Part shown: one piece after another, positions 15,996-23,107 of the stretch
Position numbering within the stretch: the first letter of the stretch is position 1
Layout of the letters: every line of letters starts with the position of its first letter
NCBI RefSeq assembly: GCF_014203235.1
Contig: NZ_JACHIN010000009.1
Span: 1 to 64,000 of the forward strand
Source: Nonomuraea endophytica
GTDB taxonomy: Bacteria > Actinomycetota > Actinomycetes > Streptosporangiales > Streptosporangiaceae
Direction of reading: 5' to 3'
DNA length: 64,000 nt
Notes under the pieces: model-generated
The model's input: the letters and a program-made list of their open reading frames with translations, nothing else
The model's database searches: none
Told to the model about the DNA's origin: nothing
Program-made: the position numbers and the translations under genes

Positions 15996-16337
15996 ATGAA
16001 GTTGTCCGAGATCGCGACGTTGGTCAAGAGGGACGGGGTTAAGGCATATGGGCTGGGGATCTTGCGAGATGCCTATGCCGCCGAGTACTCCGAGACGGTA
16101 ATGAGGCGGAACAGCAAGCGTCGGATGCCCTTGATCAAGGAGGCTCTGTTGCGACAGGGCGTAGTGATGTGGCCTGACGTGCTGCCCAGCTTGGAGGCTT
16201 CTCGGGTCGTGTATCTGGCTAGCAGGAAGCACTCTGTCGGGATGGTGTTCACGATCCAGAGATTGGACCCCGCTGAGGGCCTGGCCCAGGTTCTTGCTGA
16301 CCTCGGGAGAGAGGTGGGTTCGGAAGAGGCCGCCTGA
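15996..16337 (+). CDS. AICE-borne protein of unknown function (113 aa)
   Basis: ATG 15996 with GGAG 6 bases before starts a 113-residue product beginning MKLSEIATLVKRDGVKAYGL. The first half is helical and basic (VMRRNSKRRMPLIKEALLRQ), the second half has a beta-like stretch (ASRVVYLASRKHSVGMVFTI) and an acidic end. The codon use is less GC-biased than neighbours, which suggests acquired cargo. It lies alone between int and the attachment tRNA, a place where AICEs often carry small accessory genes. I do not recognise a family. Confidence 0.55.
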   Translation: MKLSEIATLVKRDGVKAYGLGILRDAYAAEYSETVMRRNSKRRMPLIKEALLRQGVVMWPDVLPSLEASRVVYLASRKHSVGMVFTIQRLDPAEGLAQVLADLGREVGSEEAA

Positions 16338-16353
16338 TCCGAGGTGTGAGCCG

Positions 16354-16584
16354 AGCGAACCGTATTAGCGCAGGCGAGGCACGGTTCGCTTGGCACCAGG
16401 CGACGTGCGGCCACGGTCACCGATGCCGCGGGGCCGACGAAGGAGGCCCTGTGGCGGCGATCGCCCCCGCCCTGTTACGGGGCTCAGCCACTGCCAGCGA
16501 TCGTCACGGCCTTCCGATGCGCTGGCCTTGAAGGGGCCGACGACCTGCACGAAGAGCCTCATGATCGGTTCGCATATGGTTCGC
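16354..16584. repeat. GGTTCGC repeats between int side and tRNA (possible integrase arm sites)
   Basis: GGTTCGC occurs at 16383-16389, 16567-16573 and 16578-16584, and inverted (GCGAACC) at 16355-16361. The first two form a perfect 10-bp inverted repeat, AGCGAACCGT...ACGGTTCGCT (16354-16363 and 16381-16390), separated by 17 bases. No gene is found from 16338 to 16690. Repeated short sites flanking an attachment core are typical for tyrosine integrases, so these may be arm-type Int or Xis sites; the inverted pair could also be a terminator for the 113-residue gene. Confidence 0.5.
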
Positions 16585-16690
16585 GATCACTGGCCTACGG
16601 CTGCATTCCGCTGCTTTCAGTGACCTACCAAGCGAAAGACCTACGGCAGAGAAACCGCAGGTCAATGCCCAAAACGCCTGATCAACAAGG

Positions 16691-16763
16691 TGCCCCCGGC
16701 AGGATTCGAACCTGCGGCACCCGCTTTAGGAGAGCGGTGCTCTATCCCCTGAGCTACGGAGGC
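16691..16763 (-). tRNA. tRNA-Arg (anticodon CCT), AICE attachment gene
   Basis: On the minus strand the acceptor arms GCCTCCG and CGGGGGC pair over 7 bases with one G-U, the T arm is GCAGG-TTCGAAT-CCTGC, and the anticodon arm is CCGCT-CTCCTAA-AGCGG, giving anticodon CCT for AGG codons. CCA is not encoded. The 3' end points at the AICE, so the element lies immediately downstream and its attachment core should include part of this 3' half. Confidence 0.95.
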
Positions 16764-16899
16764 GGACGCGTTAAGCCTAGCGAAGTCTGGGAGCGCATGG
16801 GTCACCCGGCCGAGGGTGAGTTGCCGGGTGTGGCGGGGTCAGGGGTGGGGCGGGGTGGGGTAAAGGGATCGCCAGCGATCCCCTGGCCGATCATGGCGC

Positions 16900-17352
16900 A
16901 TGGATAGCGTCGGGCGGGTGACGAACAGGGGACGTAAACAGAGGCCAACCGTGCTTGTGGCCGCGTTGCTCGCGCCGGCGATTCTTGCTGGGGGGCTGAT
17001 GGTGGGGGAGGGCGTCGGGTACGACGGGGAGCGTGTTGCCGGTGACGGGTTGCCTCCGGGGGTGGGGTTGGCGTTCGAGCCGGTCTATGTGCCTGCGCCG
17101 GCTCGGGCGGATCTGGTCTATGAGGGGAGCTTGCCTGCGCCTCGGAAGCAGGAAGGGGTGAGGGTGCGGGTGGTGGATGTGCCTGCGGTACCTCCTGCTG
17201 GGGAATCGGTGGTGCGGCGGGGGTCGCCGGAGCCGGTTCGGCGAGAGCGGGGGCAGGAACAAGCGCCAGGGCAGGGGGGCGGGTGTCCGGGGGAGTGGGA
17301 GGAGACCTGGCTCTGGGAGTTGTGCCGGGAGCGGGAGCCGGCTCCTGCCTGA
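16900..17352 (+). CDS. Putative exported or membrane-anchored protein of unknown function
   Basis: A 150-residue frame with the strong G/C third-base bias of real genes here. After a basic start (RVTNRGRKQRP) there is one hydrophobic helix (TVLVAALLAPAILAGGLMV, about 17-35), then a low-complexity Pro/Glu/Arg-rich outer part with two Cys near the end (GGCPGEWEE and WELCRE). This looks like an anchored or secreted small protein. No ribosome site is seen before ATG 16900; GTG 16918 is an alternative start. I do not recognise a family. It runs away from the tRNA, so it belongs to the chromosome beyond the element. Confidence 0.5.
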   Translation: MDSVGRVTNRGRKQRPTVLVAALLAPAILAGGLMVGEGVGYDGERVAGDGLPPGVGLAFEPVYVPAPARADLVYEGSLPAPRKQEGVRVRVVDVPAVPPAGESVVRRGSPEPVRRERGQEQAPGQGGGCPGEWEETWLWELCREREPAPA

Positions 17353-17543
17353 CGGGCCGACAGACCTGACGCACCGACTGGCCTGACGGACCGACGGCGT
17401 GATTCCGGTCTGACGAACTGACCGCGCGGTTCTGGTCTGACGGGCTGGTGGCGCGGTTTCGGCCTGGCGAACGAACGGCGTGATTCAGGCCTGACGAACT
17501 GACTGCGCGGGTTCGGCCTGACGCATGAACGGCGCGGACGGGC
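17348..17543. repeat. 27-bp degenerate minisatellite
   Basis: Units starting CCTGACG or TCTGACG begin at 17382, 17409, 17436, 17463, 17490 and 17517, an exact 27-base period over six copies, each ending near TTCGG or TTCTGG. Two shorter 17-base units start at 17348 and 17365. Copies differ at several bases, so the array is old. The period is a multiple of three, so an antisense Arg/Pro-rich frame (units like RPESRRSFA) stays open, but I do not count it as a gene. Otherwise 17353-17809 holds no gene; the vanY promoter must lie near its right end. Confidence 0.85.
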
Positions 17544-17809
17544 TGGGGGTGGGCTCGCGAAGCCTCCCGGGGGTGTAGGTGTTGGCTGGGAGGGGGCTCC
17601 AGGTTTGGTAGGTGGGGGCGGTGGTTGGGTCAAGCGGGTTGAGGCGCTGGGTGGATGGCTAGTGAACTGTGAGGGGCGGGGCGGGGATGCGGGTTAAAAA
17701 CCCTAAACGGGATATAGCGGCTCTCCGGAGTTGGGTCCGGGCACTCGGGGGGCTGTAGTAACGTGCGTGCCTGACCAAGGTAACGAGTGTGCAAACGGAG
17801 GAGTCAAGC

Positions 17810-18892
17810 GTGCCAACTCCTCGATCAGCGGGTCTGATCGCGGTCGTCGTGGCGATGACTTCACTGTTCGCACCCCCGGTTCGTGCTGAGGCCCCCACCA
17901 ACGTGCCCAAGGCCGCTGTTGTCGTGGATCCCGGCAGTCTCACGGAGCTTCGCAAGGAAGCCGAGAAGTCGGCCAAGGAGCTTGAGGACGCCACCAAGGC
18001 GCTGGAGCAGCGGCGATCGAAGGTCGCTGCCCAGGAGAAGGAGCTCAAGACCAAGCTTCGCGCCCTGGATGAGGCCGAGAGTCAGCTGGCGGAGATTCGT
18101 AAGCCGGTCTCGCGGCTGGCCGAGCTGTTCTATCAGCAGCCCATCGGCGGTGACGGGATCATCCCGTTCCTTTCAGGGGACGCCGGGGTGGGGACGCTTC
18201 GGGCCATGAGCGATGCCAGTCAGATCGTCGCGGTTCGGCAGCTGGCCGTTGAGCAGACGAGTCGGCTCTACAAGGAGACGGAACGGCTGGCGACCGAGGC
18301 TCAGGAACTGCGGGCCGGGAACCTGCTGGCCGAGGCGCAGATGGCGGCGGAGATCGACACTCTGCGGCTGCGGTCGGACAAGATCGTGAAGTCGTTGACG
18401 GCGGCGCTCGTGAAGATGGGCATCAAGATCGACAAGGTGGGGCGGGCGGCGCTGGCCTGTAATCCGCTGCGGATCACCGCGGCCGACGCCTATCCGAACG
18501 GGCTCATTCCTCGCACGTTGCTCTGCCCGCTGCAGCAGCGCGGGCACATGTTGCGGGCGGACGCGGCCATCGCGTTCGTCAGCCTCAACGAGGCCTATCG
18601 CAAGCAGTTCGGACGGCAGATCTGCGTGACCGACGCCTACCGCAGCCTGGCCGAGCAGCAGTCCGTCTACTATCGGCGGCCGGGGTTCGCCGCGGTGCCG
18701 GGGCGGAGCAATCACGGGTTCGGGCTGGCGGTCGACCTGTGCGGAGGGGTGGAGCGCTTCCGGTCGGCCGAGTTCAACTGGCTGGAGAAGAACGGCAAGC
18801 GATACGGGTGGTTCCACCCCGACTGGGCTTACAGCAGTCCGTTCGAGCCCTGGCACTGGGAGTACGATCCCAAGATCGACTCGCTCATCTAG
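17810..18892 (+). CDS. Secreted VanY-type (M15B) D-alanyl-D-alanine carboxypeptidase with coiled coil
   Basis: Signal peptide at 1-26 (IAVVVAMTSLFAPPVRAEA), a long coiled coil at about 42-95 and again at 135-200, then an M15 peptidase domain at about 240-360. Zinc-site motifs are SNHGFGLAVD (His302, Asp309) and EPWHWEY (His349). M15B enzymes trim D-Ala or peptide stems of peptidoglycan outside the membrane. The coiled coil resembles that of FtsEX- or SteB-like cell-wall hydrolase activators and may tether it to a partner. I chose GTG 17810, preceded by GGAGGAG, over an upstream GTG at 17789 that would put polar residues before the signal peptide. Its end overlaps mscL tail to tail by 4 bases. 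Confidence 0.88.
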   Translation: MPTPRSAGLIAVVVAMTSLFAPPVRAEAPTNVPKAAVVVDPGSLTELRKEAEKSAKELEDATKALEQRRSKVAAQEKELKTKLRALDEAESQLAEIRKPVSRLAELFYQQPIGGDGIIPFLSGDAGVGTLRAMSDASQIVAVRQLAVEQTSRLYKETERLATEAQELRAGNLLAEAQMAAEIDTLRLRSDKIVKSLTAALVKMGIKIDKVGRAALACNPLRITAADAYPNGLIPRTLLCPLQQRGHMLRADAAIAFVSLNEAYRKQFGRQICVTDAYRSLAEQQSVYYRRPGFAAVPGRSNHGFGLAVDLCGGVERFRSAEFNWLEKNGKRYGWFHPDWAYSSPFEPWHWEYDPKIDSLI

Positions 18893-19287
18893 GCGGGAGT
18901 GAGCTCCGAGGTGCAGGCCGGGCAGCGGGTGGCGGCCTTCGGGATCTCGGTGAGGCACTGCGGGCACTCGTGGTGCGTCGCCTCCTCGCCGGCGGCCAGG
19001 CGGTCCTTGTACGAGGTGTACGGCCGGACGATCAGGAAGTAGACGACCCCGGCGACCAGCAGGAACGAAATCAGCGCGTTGATGAAGTTGCCGTAGTTGA
19101 AGTTGGACTGCCCGATCGTGACCTTCAGCGAGGAGAAGTCGGGCATGCCGCCGAAGGCGGAGATCAGCGGGGTCAGCAGGTCGGCCACGAATGAGTTGAC
19201 GATGGCGGTGAAGGCGGCGCCGATGACGACCGCGACGGCCAGGTCGATCACGTTCCCCTGCATGAGGAACTTCTTGAATCCACTCAT
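18889..19287 (-). CDS. mscL: Large-conductance mechanosensitive channel MscL
   Basis: The N-terminus FKKFLMQGNVIDLAVAVVIG is the MscL hallmark (amphipathic helix then TM1), the periplasmic loop is short and TM2 is ALISFLLVAGVVYFLIV. It opens under membrane tension to release solutes in hypo-osmotic shock. The 132-residue product ends in a Cys4 zinc-ribbon tail (ECPQCLTEIPKAATRCPAC), a variant seen in other actinomycete and related MscL proteins. It is convergent with vanY. Confidence 0.95.
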   Translation of the reverse strand: MSGFKKFLMQGNVIDLAVAVVIGAAFTAIVNSFVADLLTPLISAFGGMPDFSSLKVTIGQSNFNYGNFINALISFLLVAGVVYFLIVRPYTSYKDRLAAGEEATHHECPQCLTEIPKAATRCPACTSELTPA

Positions 19288-19310
19288 GTGCAGGGATCGT
19301 AGCCTAATGA

Positions 19311-19853
19311 TTACACAGGGTGAGGCTTAAGGATCACGGAGAGCCGCCCGCCGGACTGGGCCGCGGCGAGCTGGGCGGCCTGCGTCGTGGTGGTGGCCAG
19401 CACGATGAGGGCGCCCTGGTCGTCCTGTGTTCTGGGGGTCGAAAGGACCGTGACGTCGTCGGCCACGAGCTGGGCCGACTGGCCCTCCCAGGCCGCCAGT
19501 ACGCCGATCGTGGTGCCGGGTTTGATGAGCTTCGCGGCGTCGGGATCGGCGATGCGGACGGGCGCTGCCACCAGGCCGGGCGCGAGCCGTACCGGATGGA
19601 GGAGGCGGACGTCCGTGAGGGGCTCGCCGCGGCGCATTGGCACGGCGAGCACGCCGCCCGTGGGCGGGGCGCGCAGGGCGCCGTCGGGGGGTGCGTTGAG
19701 CGGGGCCAGGCGCAGGTCGCCCTCGCGCAGGGTGCCGGGGGACAGGTCGCGGGCGGCCACGACCACGGGGGTGCCGGGCTCGGGGAGTACGGCCAGCAGG
19801 GCGGCGAGGGTCGCCGTGGCGGCCAGGACGGCGGCGATCAGGCGGCGTCTCAT
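19311..19853 (-). CDS. CpaB/RcpC-like SAF-domain protein
   Basis: One N-terminal helix (RRRLIAAVLAATATLAALLAV) is followed by a SAF domain (PVVVAARDLSPGTLREGDLR) and an RcpC/CpaB-type beta domain (IKPGTTIGVLAAWEG...VTVLSTPR). CpaB proteins belong to Flp/Tad pilus assembly and act in the periplasmic part of the secretin complex; no other Tad gene is seen in this window. The ATG overlaps the mtnP stop (ATGA), so it is co-translated with mtnP, an odd pairing in function. The start is chosen there because the upstream extension is the out-of-frame image of mtnP. Confidence 0.75.
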   Translation of the reverse strand: MRRRLIAAVLAATATLAALLAVLPEPGTPVVVAARDLSPGTLREGDLRLAPLNAPPDGALRAPPTGGVLAVPMRRGEPLTDVRLLHPVRLAPGLVAAPVRIADPDAAKLIKPGTTIGVLAAWEGQSAQLVADDVTVLSTPRTQDDQGALIVLATTTTQAAQLAAAQSGGRLSVILKPHPV

Positions 19854-20650
19854 GGCAGGTCGAAGGGGAGCTTGATGCCGTCGAGGGTGGAGCCGCAGGG
19901 GCAGGTGCGGTCTTCGGGCAGGGCCTTCACCGCGTCGGCCACCAGCGTGCGCATGCGGGCGACGTTCTGCGCGAAGAAGGCGAGGACCTCGTCGTGGGTG
20001 ACGCCTTCGCCCGCCTCCACGCCTGCGTCGAGGTCGGTGACCAGCGACAGCGAGGTGTAGCAGAGGGCGAGCTCTCTGGCCAGGATGGACTCGGGGAAGC
20101 CGGTCATGCCGACGATCGTCCAGCCGTTGGCGGCGAACCACTGCGACTCGGCGCGTGAGGAGAAACGCGGGCCCTCGATGACGACGAGCGTGCCGCCGTC
20201 GACGGTGTTCCACTGGCCGGCCTGGGCGGCGGACACGGCCACCTCGCGGCCGGACGGGCAGTAGGGGTCGGCGAAGGAGACGTGAACGGCCCCTCCCATG
20301 TCGTAATACGTCTGCACGCGCCCAGAGGTGCGGTCGACGATCTGGTCGGGGACGACGATCGTGCCCGGCCCGTGCTCGGCCTTCAGCGAGCCGACGGCGC
20401 TCGGTGCGAGCACCTGGCGCACCCCGAGCGCGCGCAGCGCCCAGAGGTTGGCGCGGTACGGGATGCGATGCGGCGGAAAGCGGTGGTCACGCCCGTGTCT
20501 GGGGATGAACGCGACCGATCGCGAGCCGATCCGGCCGACGGTGACGACGTCGCTGGGCGGTCCGTACGGAGTGGTGAGGGTGATCTCCTCCGCGTCGTCG
20601 AGCAGGGAGTAGAAGCCGGAACCGCCGATGACGCCGATGTCTGCACGCAT
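19850..20650 (-). CDS. mtnP: S-methyl-5'-thioadenosine phosphorylase
   Basis: Opening IGVIGGSGFYSLLDD and the phosphate-site IPRHGRDHRFPPHRIPYRAN are diagnostic of the MTAP branch of purine nucleoside phosphorylases; VIEGPRFSSRAESQ and GMTGFPESILARELALCY complete the active site. It splits methylthioadenosine (from polyamine synthesis) with phosphate into adenine and methylthioribose-1-phosphate. The length of 266 residues is normal. It is coupled to the CpaB-like gene behind it and is divergent from the efflux pump, with about 130 bases between. Confidence 0.93.
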   Translation of the reverse strand: MRADIGVIGGSGFYSLLDDAEEITLTTPYGPPSDVVTVGRIGSRSVAFIPRHGRDHRFPPHRIPYRANLWALRALGVRQVLAPSAVGSLKAEHGPGTIVVPDQIVDRTSGRVQTYYDMGGAVHVSFADPYCPSGREVAVSAAQAGQWNTVDGGTLVVIEGPRFSSRAESQWFAANGWTIVGMTGFPESILARELALCYTSLSLVTDLDAGVEAGEGVTHDEVLAFFAQNVARMRTLVADAVKALPEDRTCPCGSTLDGIKLPFDLP

Positions 20651-20745
20651 GCCGCAGAGATTAGCGGGCGGGGTTGGGGGGTGGGTGGGGCAGAGCGGCG
20701 TTCTGTGGACAGTGGGATGGTTGTGGACAGAGGAGACTCCGATAA

Positions 20746-20761
20746 GTAGTCGAAAGACTAC
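20746..20761. promoter_or_regulatory. Palindrome in the efflux-pump promoter
   Basis: GTAGTC-GAAA-GACTAC is a perfect 6+6 inverted repeat, 18 bases before the pump start. The short distance to the ATG and the lack of a strong ribosome site suggest a nearly leaderless transcript with this site over the promoter. It could bind the pump's own C-terminal winged helix or an unlinked MarR/TetR protein. Confidence 0.5.
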
Positions 20762-20779
20762 ACACAGTACGATCTAGGT

Positions 20780-22747
20780 ATGCGGCAAAAAGGGCTGGGC
20801 CTCATCATCATCGCGCTCATGCTGGGCATGCTGCTGGCGGCGCTCGACCAGACGATCGTGTCCACGGCGCTGCCGACGATCGTGAGCGACCTCGGCGGGC
20901 TGGAGCAGCTGTCGTGGGTGGTCACGGGGTACCTGCTGGCCAGCACCGTCTCCACGCCGCTGTGGGGCAAGCTCGGCGATCAGTACGGCCGCAGAGGGCT
21001 GTTCATCGGGGCGATCGTCATCTTCCTCATCGGATCCGCGCTGTGCGGGCTGAGTCAGAACATGGGCCAGCTCATCCTGTTCCGCTCCATTCAGGGACTC
21101 GGCGGCGGCGGGCTCATGGTGCTGGCCCAGGCGATCGTGGGCGACGTCGTGCCGGCCCGCGAGCGCGGCAGGTACCAGGGCTTCTTCGGGGCCGTCTTCG
21201 CCGTCTCCAGCATCATCGGACCCCTGCTCGGCGGCCTGTTCGTGGACCATCTGTCCTGGCACTGGGTCTTCTACATCAACCTGCCGGTCGGCGCCGTGGC
21301 GCTGTTCGTGATCATCGCGGTCCTGCCCGGCCACGAGAGCAGGACCAGGCACAAGATCGACTACGCGGGCGTGGTGACGATCGGCGGCGCCACGAGCTGT
21401 CTGGTGCTGATCGCCACGTGGGCCGGCACCATGTACGCGTGGACGAGTCCGCAGATACTCGGACTCGGGCTCGCCGCCGTGGCGCTCCTCATCGCGGCAT
21501 ACTTCGCGGAACGGCGGGCGGCCGAGCCCATCATGCCGCTGAAGCTGTTCAAGCTCAGAGCGTTCACGATGACGTCGATCGTGGGGTTCGTGGTGGGTTT
21601 CGGCATGTTCGGCGCCCTCACCTACCTGCCGCTCTACTTGCAGACGGTCCATGGCGTCAGCGCCACGCTGTCCGGGGTCCATCTGCTCCCGATGATGGCC
21701 GGAATGCTGACCATGTCCATCGTCAGCGGACAGATCATCTCCCGCACCGGCAAGTACCGGTTTTTCCCGATCGCGGGCACCTTCACCGCCACCGTCGGCA
21801 TGTTCATGCTCTCCCGCCTGACGGAGACCAGCAGCACGCTGGTCATGAGCATCGACCTGCTCGTCCTGGGCGTCGGCCTGGGCATGACCATGCAGGTCCT
21901 GGTCATCGTGGTGCAGAACGCCGTCGACTTCGAGGACCTCGGCGTCGCCACCTCGGGCGCCACGTTCTTCCGCTCGATCGGCGGCTCCTTCGGCGTCGCC
22001 ACTCTGGGCGCGGTCTTCACCGGCAGGCTCAACGCCGACATGGCGGAACTGGTGGCCAGAACCCCCATACCGCCCGGCGTGGACCCCGCGAACATCCAGA
22101 AGGACCCCACACTCATCCAGAAGCTCCCAGAGCCCCTGGCGCAGGACTTCCTGCACGTCTACGCCGACGCGATCGCCACCGTCTTCCTGGTGGGCACGCC
22201 CGTCCTGTTCGTCGCGTTCCTGCTGTCCTGGTTCATCCCGGAACAGCGCCTGCGCGAGACCACCAAGGCCATGGACTACGGCGAGGGCATGGGCGCGACC
22301 TCCGCCGAGCGCTCCTCGCTCGCGGAGGTGGAAAGAGGTCTGGTACGGCTGGCCGACGCCGACCTGCGCAAGGACTACTACGTACGCCTGGGCCAGCTCG
22401 CCGGCCTGTCCGGCCTGCCTCCCCAGAGCGTGTGGGTCATCGCCAGACTGGGCGGGGAAGGCTGGGTCAAGGCCGCCGACCTGGCGGAACGCGCCCACGT
22501 CAGCCGGGAGGAGGGCCGGCCGTACGTGGACAGGCTCACCGAGCGCGGACTCGTCACGCGCTCGCCCGACGGCGACTCGCTACGGCTGACCGAGCAGGGC
22601 GACGCGGTCGCCGAGCGGCTCCTGGAGCAGGCCAAGGCCGGACTGGGCAGACTGGTGGCGGATTGGGGGCCGAGTCCGCAGCTGCTGCAGCTGTGCGAGC
22701 GGATCGCGCCCGAGCTGCTCGGCGCGGACGCCGACCGGCCGGGCTGA
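20780..22747 (+). CDS. DHA2-family drug efflux MFS with C-terminal winged-helix domain
   Basis: Residues 1-490 form a 14-helix MFS transporter of the EmrB/QacA type: motif D1 (LGMLLAALDQTIVSTALP), motif A (WGKLGDQYGRRGLF) and motif C (GPLLGGLFVD). Such pumps expel drugs or dyes by proton antiport. After the last helix (FLLSWFIPEQRLRET) comes a soluble part of about 140 residues with a MarR-like pattern: YVRLGQLAGLSGL, VKAADLAERAHVSREEGRP and LTERGLVTRSPDGDSLRLTE. Fusion of a winged helix to a transporter is uncommon and could allow self-regulation through the upstream palindrome, or may only sense ligand. Confidence 0.9.
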   Translation: MRQKGLGLIIIALMLGMLLAALDQTIVSTALPTIVSDLGGLEQLSWVVTGYLLASTVSTPLWGKLGDQYGRRGLFIGAIVIFLIGSALCGLSQNMGQLILFRSIQGLGGGGLMVLAQAIVGDVVPARERGRYQGFFGAVFAVSSIIGPLLGGLFVDHLSWHWVFYINLPVGAVALFVIIAVLPGHESRTRHKIDYAGVVTIGGATSCLVLIATWAGTMYAWTSPQILGLGLAAVALLIAAYFAERRAAEPIMPLKLFKLRAFTMTSIVGFVVGFGMFGALTYLPLYLQTVHGVSATLSGVHLLPMMAGMLTMSIVSGQIISRTGKYRFFPIAGTFTATVGMFMLSRLTETSSTLVMSIDLLVLGVGLGMTMQVLVIVVQNAVDFEDLGVATSGATFFRSIGGSFGVATLGAVFTGRLNADMAELVARTPIPPGVDPANIQKDPTLIQKLPEPLAQDFLHVYADAIATVFLVGTPVLFVAFLLSWFIPEQRLRETTKAMDYGEGMGATSAERSSLAEVERGLVRLADADLRKDYYVRLGQLAGLSGLPPQSVWVIARLGGEGWVKAADLAERAHVSREEGRPYVDRLTERGLVTRSPDGDSLRLTEQGDAVAERLLEQAKAGLGRLVADWGPSPQLLQLCERIAPELLGADADRPG

Positions 22748-23041
22748 TCAGCTGGAGGCCGCGGCGGGGGTGGAGGACTTCTCCGACGACGAAGACGAGG
22801 TCGACGGGGCAGCGGTCTTCTCCGGGGTGGAGGACGCGGGCGTCGTGGTGGCGCTCGTGGACGACGAACGGTTGTCGGTCTTGTAGAAGCCCGACCCCTT
22901 GAACACGATCGCCGCTGCCGAGAACACCTTGCGCAGTTTGCCCTCACAGTTTGGGCAGACGGTCAGCGCGTCATCGGAGAACTTCTGAACGACCTCGAGA
23001 GGCTGCCCGCAGTCGTTGCAGACGTACTGGTACGTGGGCAC
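22748..23041 (-). CDS. FmdB-family zinc ribbon protein
   Basis: The N-terminus MPTYQYVCNDCGQPLEV and CPNCEGKLRKVFSAAAIVFK is the FmdB/CxxC_CXXC_SSSS domain, a zinc ribbon found beside cyclo-ligase and methyltransferase genes in actinobacteria. Proteins with this domain are poorly characterised; some are called regulators. The C-terminal 45 residues are low-complexity Ser/Thr/Ala and probably disordered. The start is GTG 23041 with GAGGAGG upstream. The stop abuts the stop of the efflux pump. Confidence 0.88.
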   Translation of the reverse strand: MPTYQYVCNDCGQPLEVVQKFSDDALTVCPNCEGKLRKVFSAAAIVFKGSGFYKTDNRSSSTSATTTPASSTPEKTAAPSTSSSSSEKSSTPAAASS

Positions 23042-23107
23042 GCATTCCTCCTCTGGGTTGGCACTCGACCGTGGCGACTGCTAATGCTAACCGATGGGGT
23101 CAAACTT

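Larger units (their letters stand above)
4649..16690. mobile_element. Actinomycete integrative and conjugative element (AICE); left limit not resolved
   Basis: The set int-xis-rep (RepSA type)-tra (FtsK type)-spd (DUF2637)-GntR repressor-Nudix is the standard AICE module known from pSAM2 and SLP1. Int reads toward, and lies next to, the 3' end of tRNA-Arg(CCT), where elements of this class integrate. The right limit is therefore placed at the tRNA 3' end (16690/16691). A direct repeat of the tRNA 3' segment should mark the left limit; I did not find one between 1 and 16690, so the true left end is probably upstream of base 1 and the DGQHR cassette and transposon relics may lie inside. The start given is only the leftmost gene I would assign from content. 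Transfer may be impaired because tra is frameshifted. Confidence 0.7.

Noticed and set aside
16338..16690. Small open frames near the attachment site
   Set aside because: They lack ribosome sites and family patterns and overlap each other on both strands.
17118..17633. Minus-strand Arg/Pro-rich repeat protein over the 27-bp array
   Set aside because: The frame is open only because the period is 27; it overlaps a plus-strand gene with better codon bias, and no ribosome site or family is seen.
17544..17809. c-di-AMP (ydaO-type) riboswitch before the cell-wall hydrolase gene vanY; also looked for before rpfB and the NlpC/P60 gene
   Set aside because: I could not match the conserved cores by eye in any of the three leaders; a covariance search would be needed to decide.
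20774..22498. Minus-strand frame of 574 codons opposite the efflux pump
   Set aside because: The product is Asp/His/Arg/Gln-rich low complexity, typical of an antisense image of a membrane protein gene.
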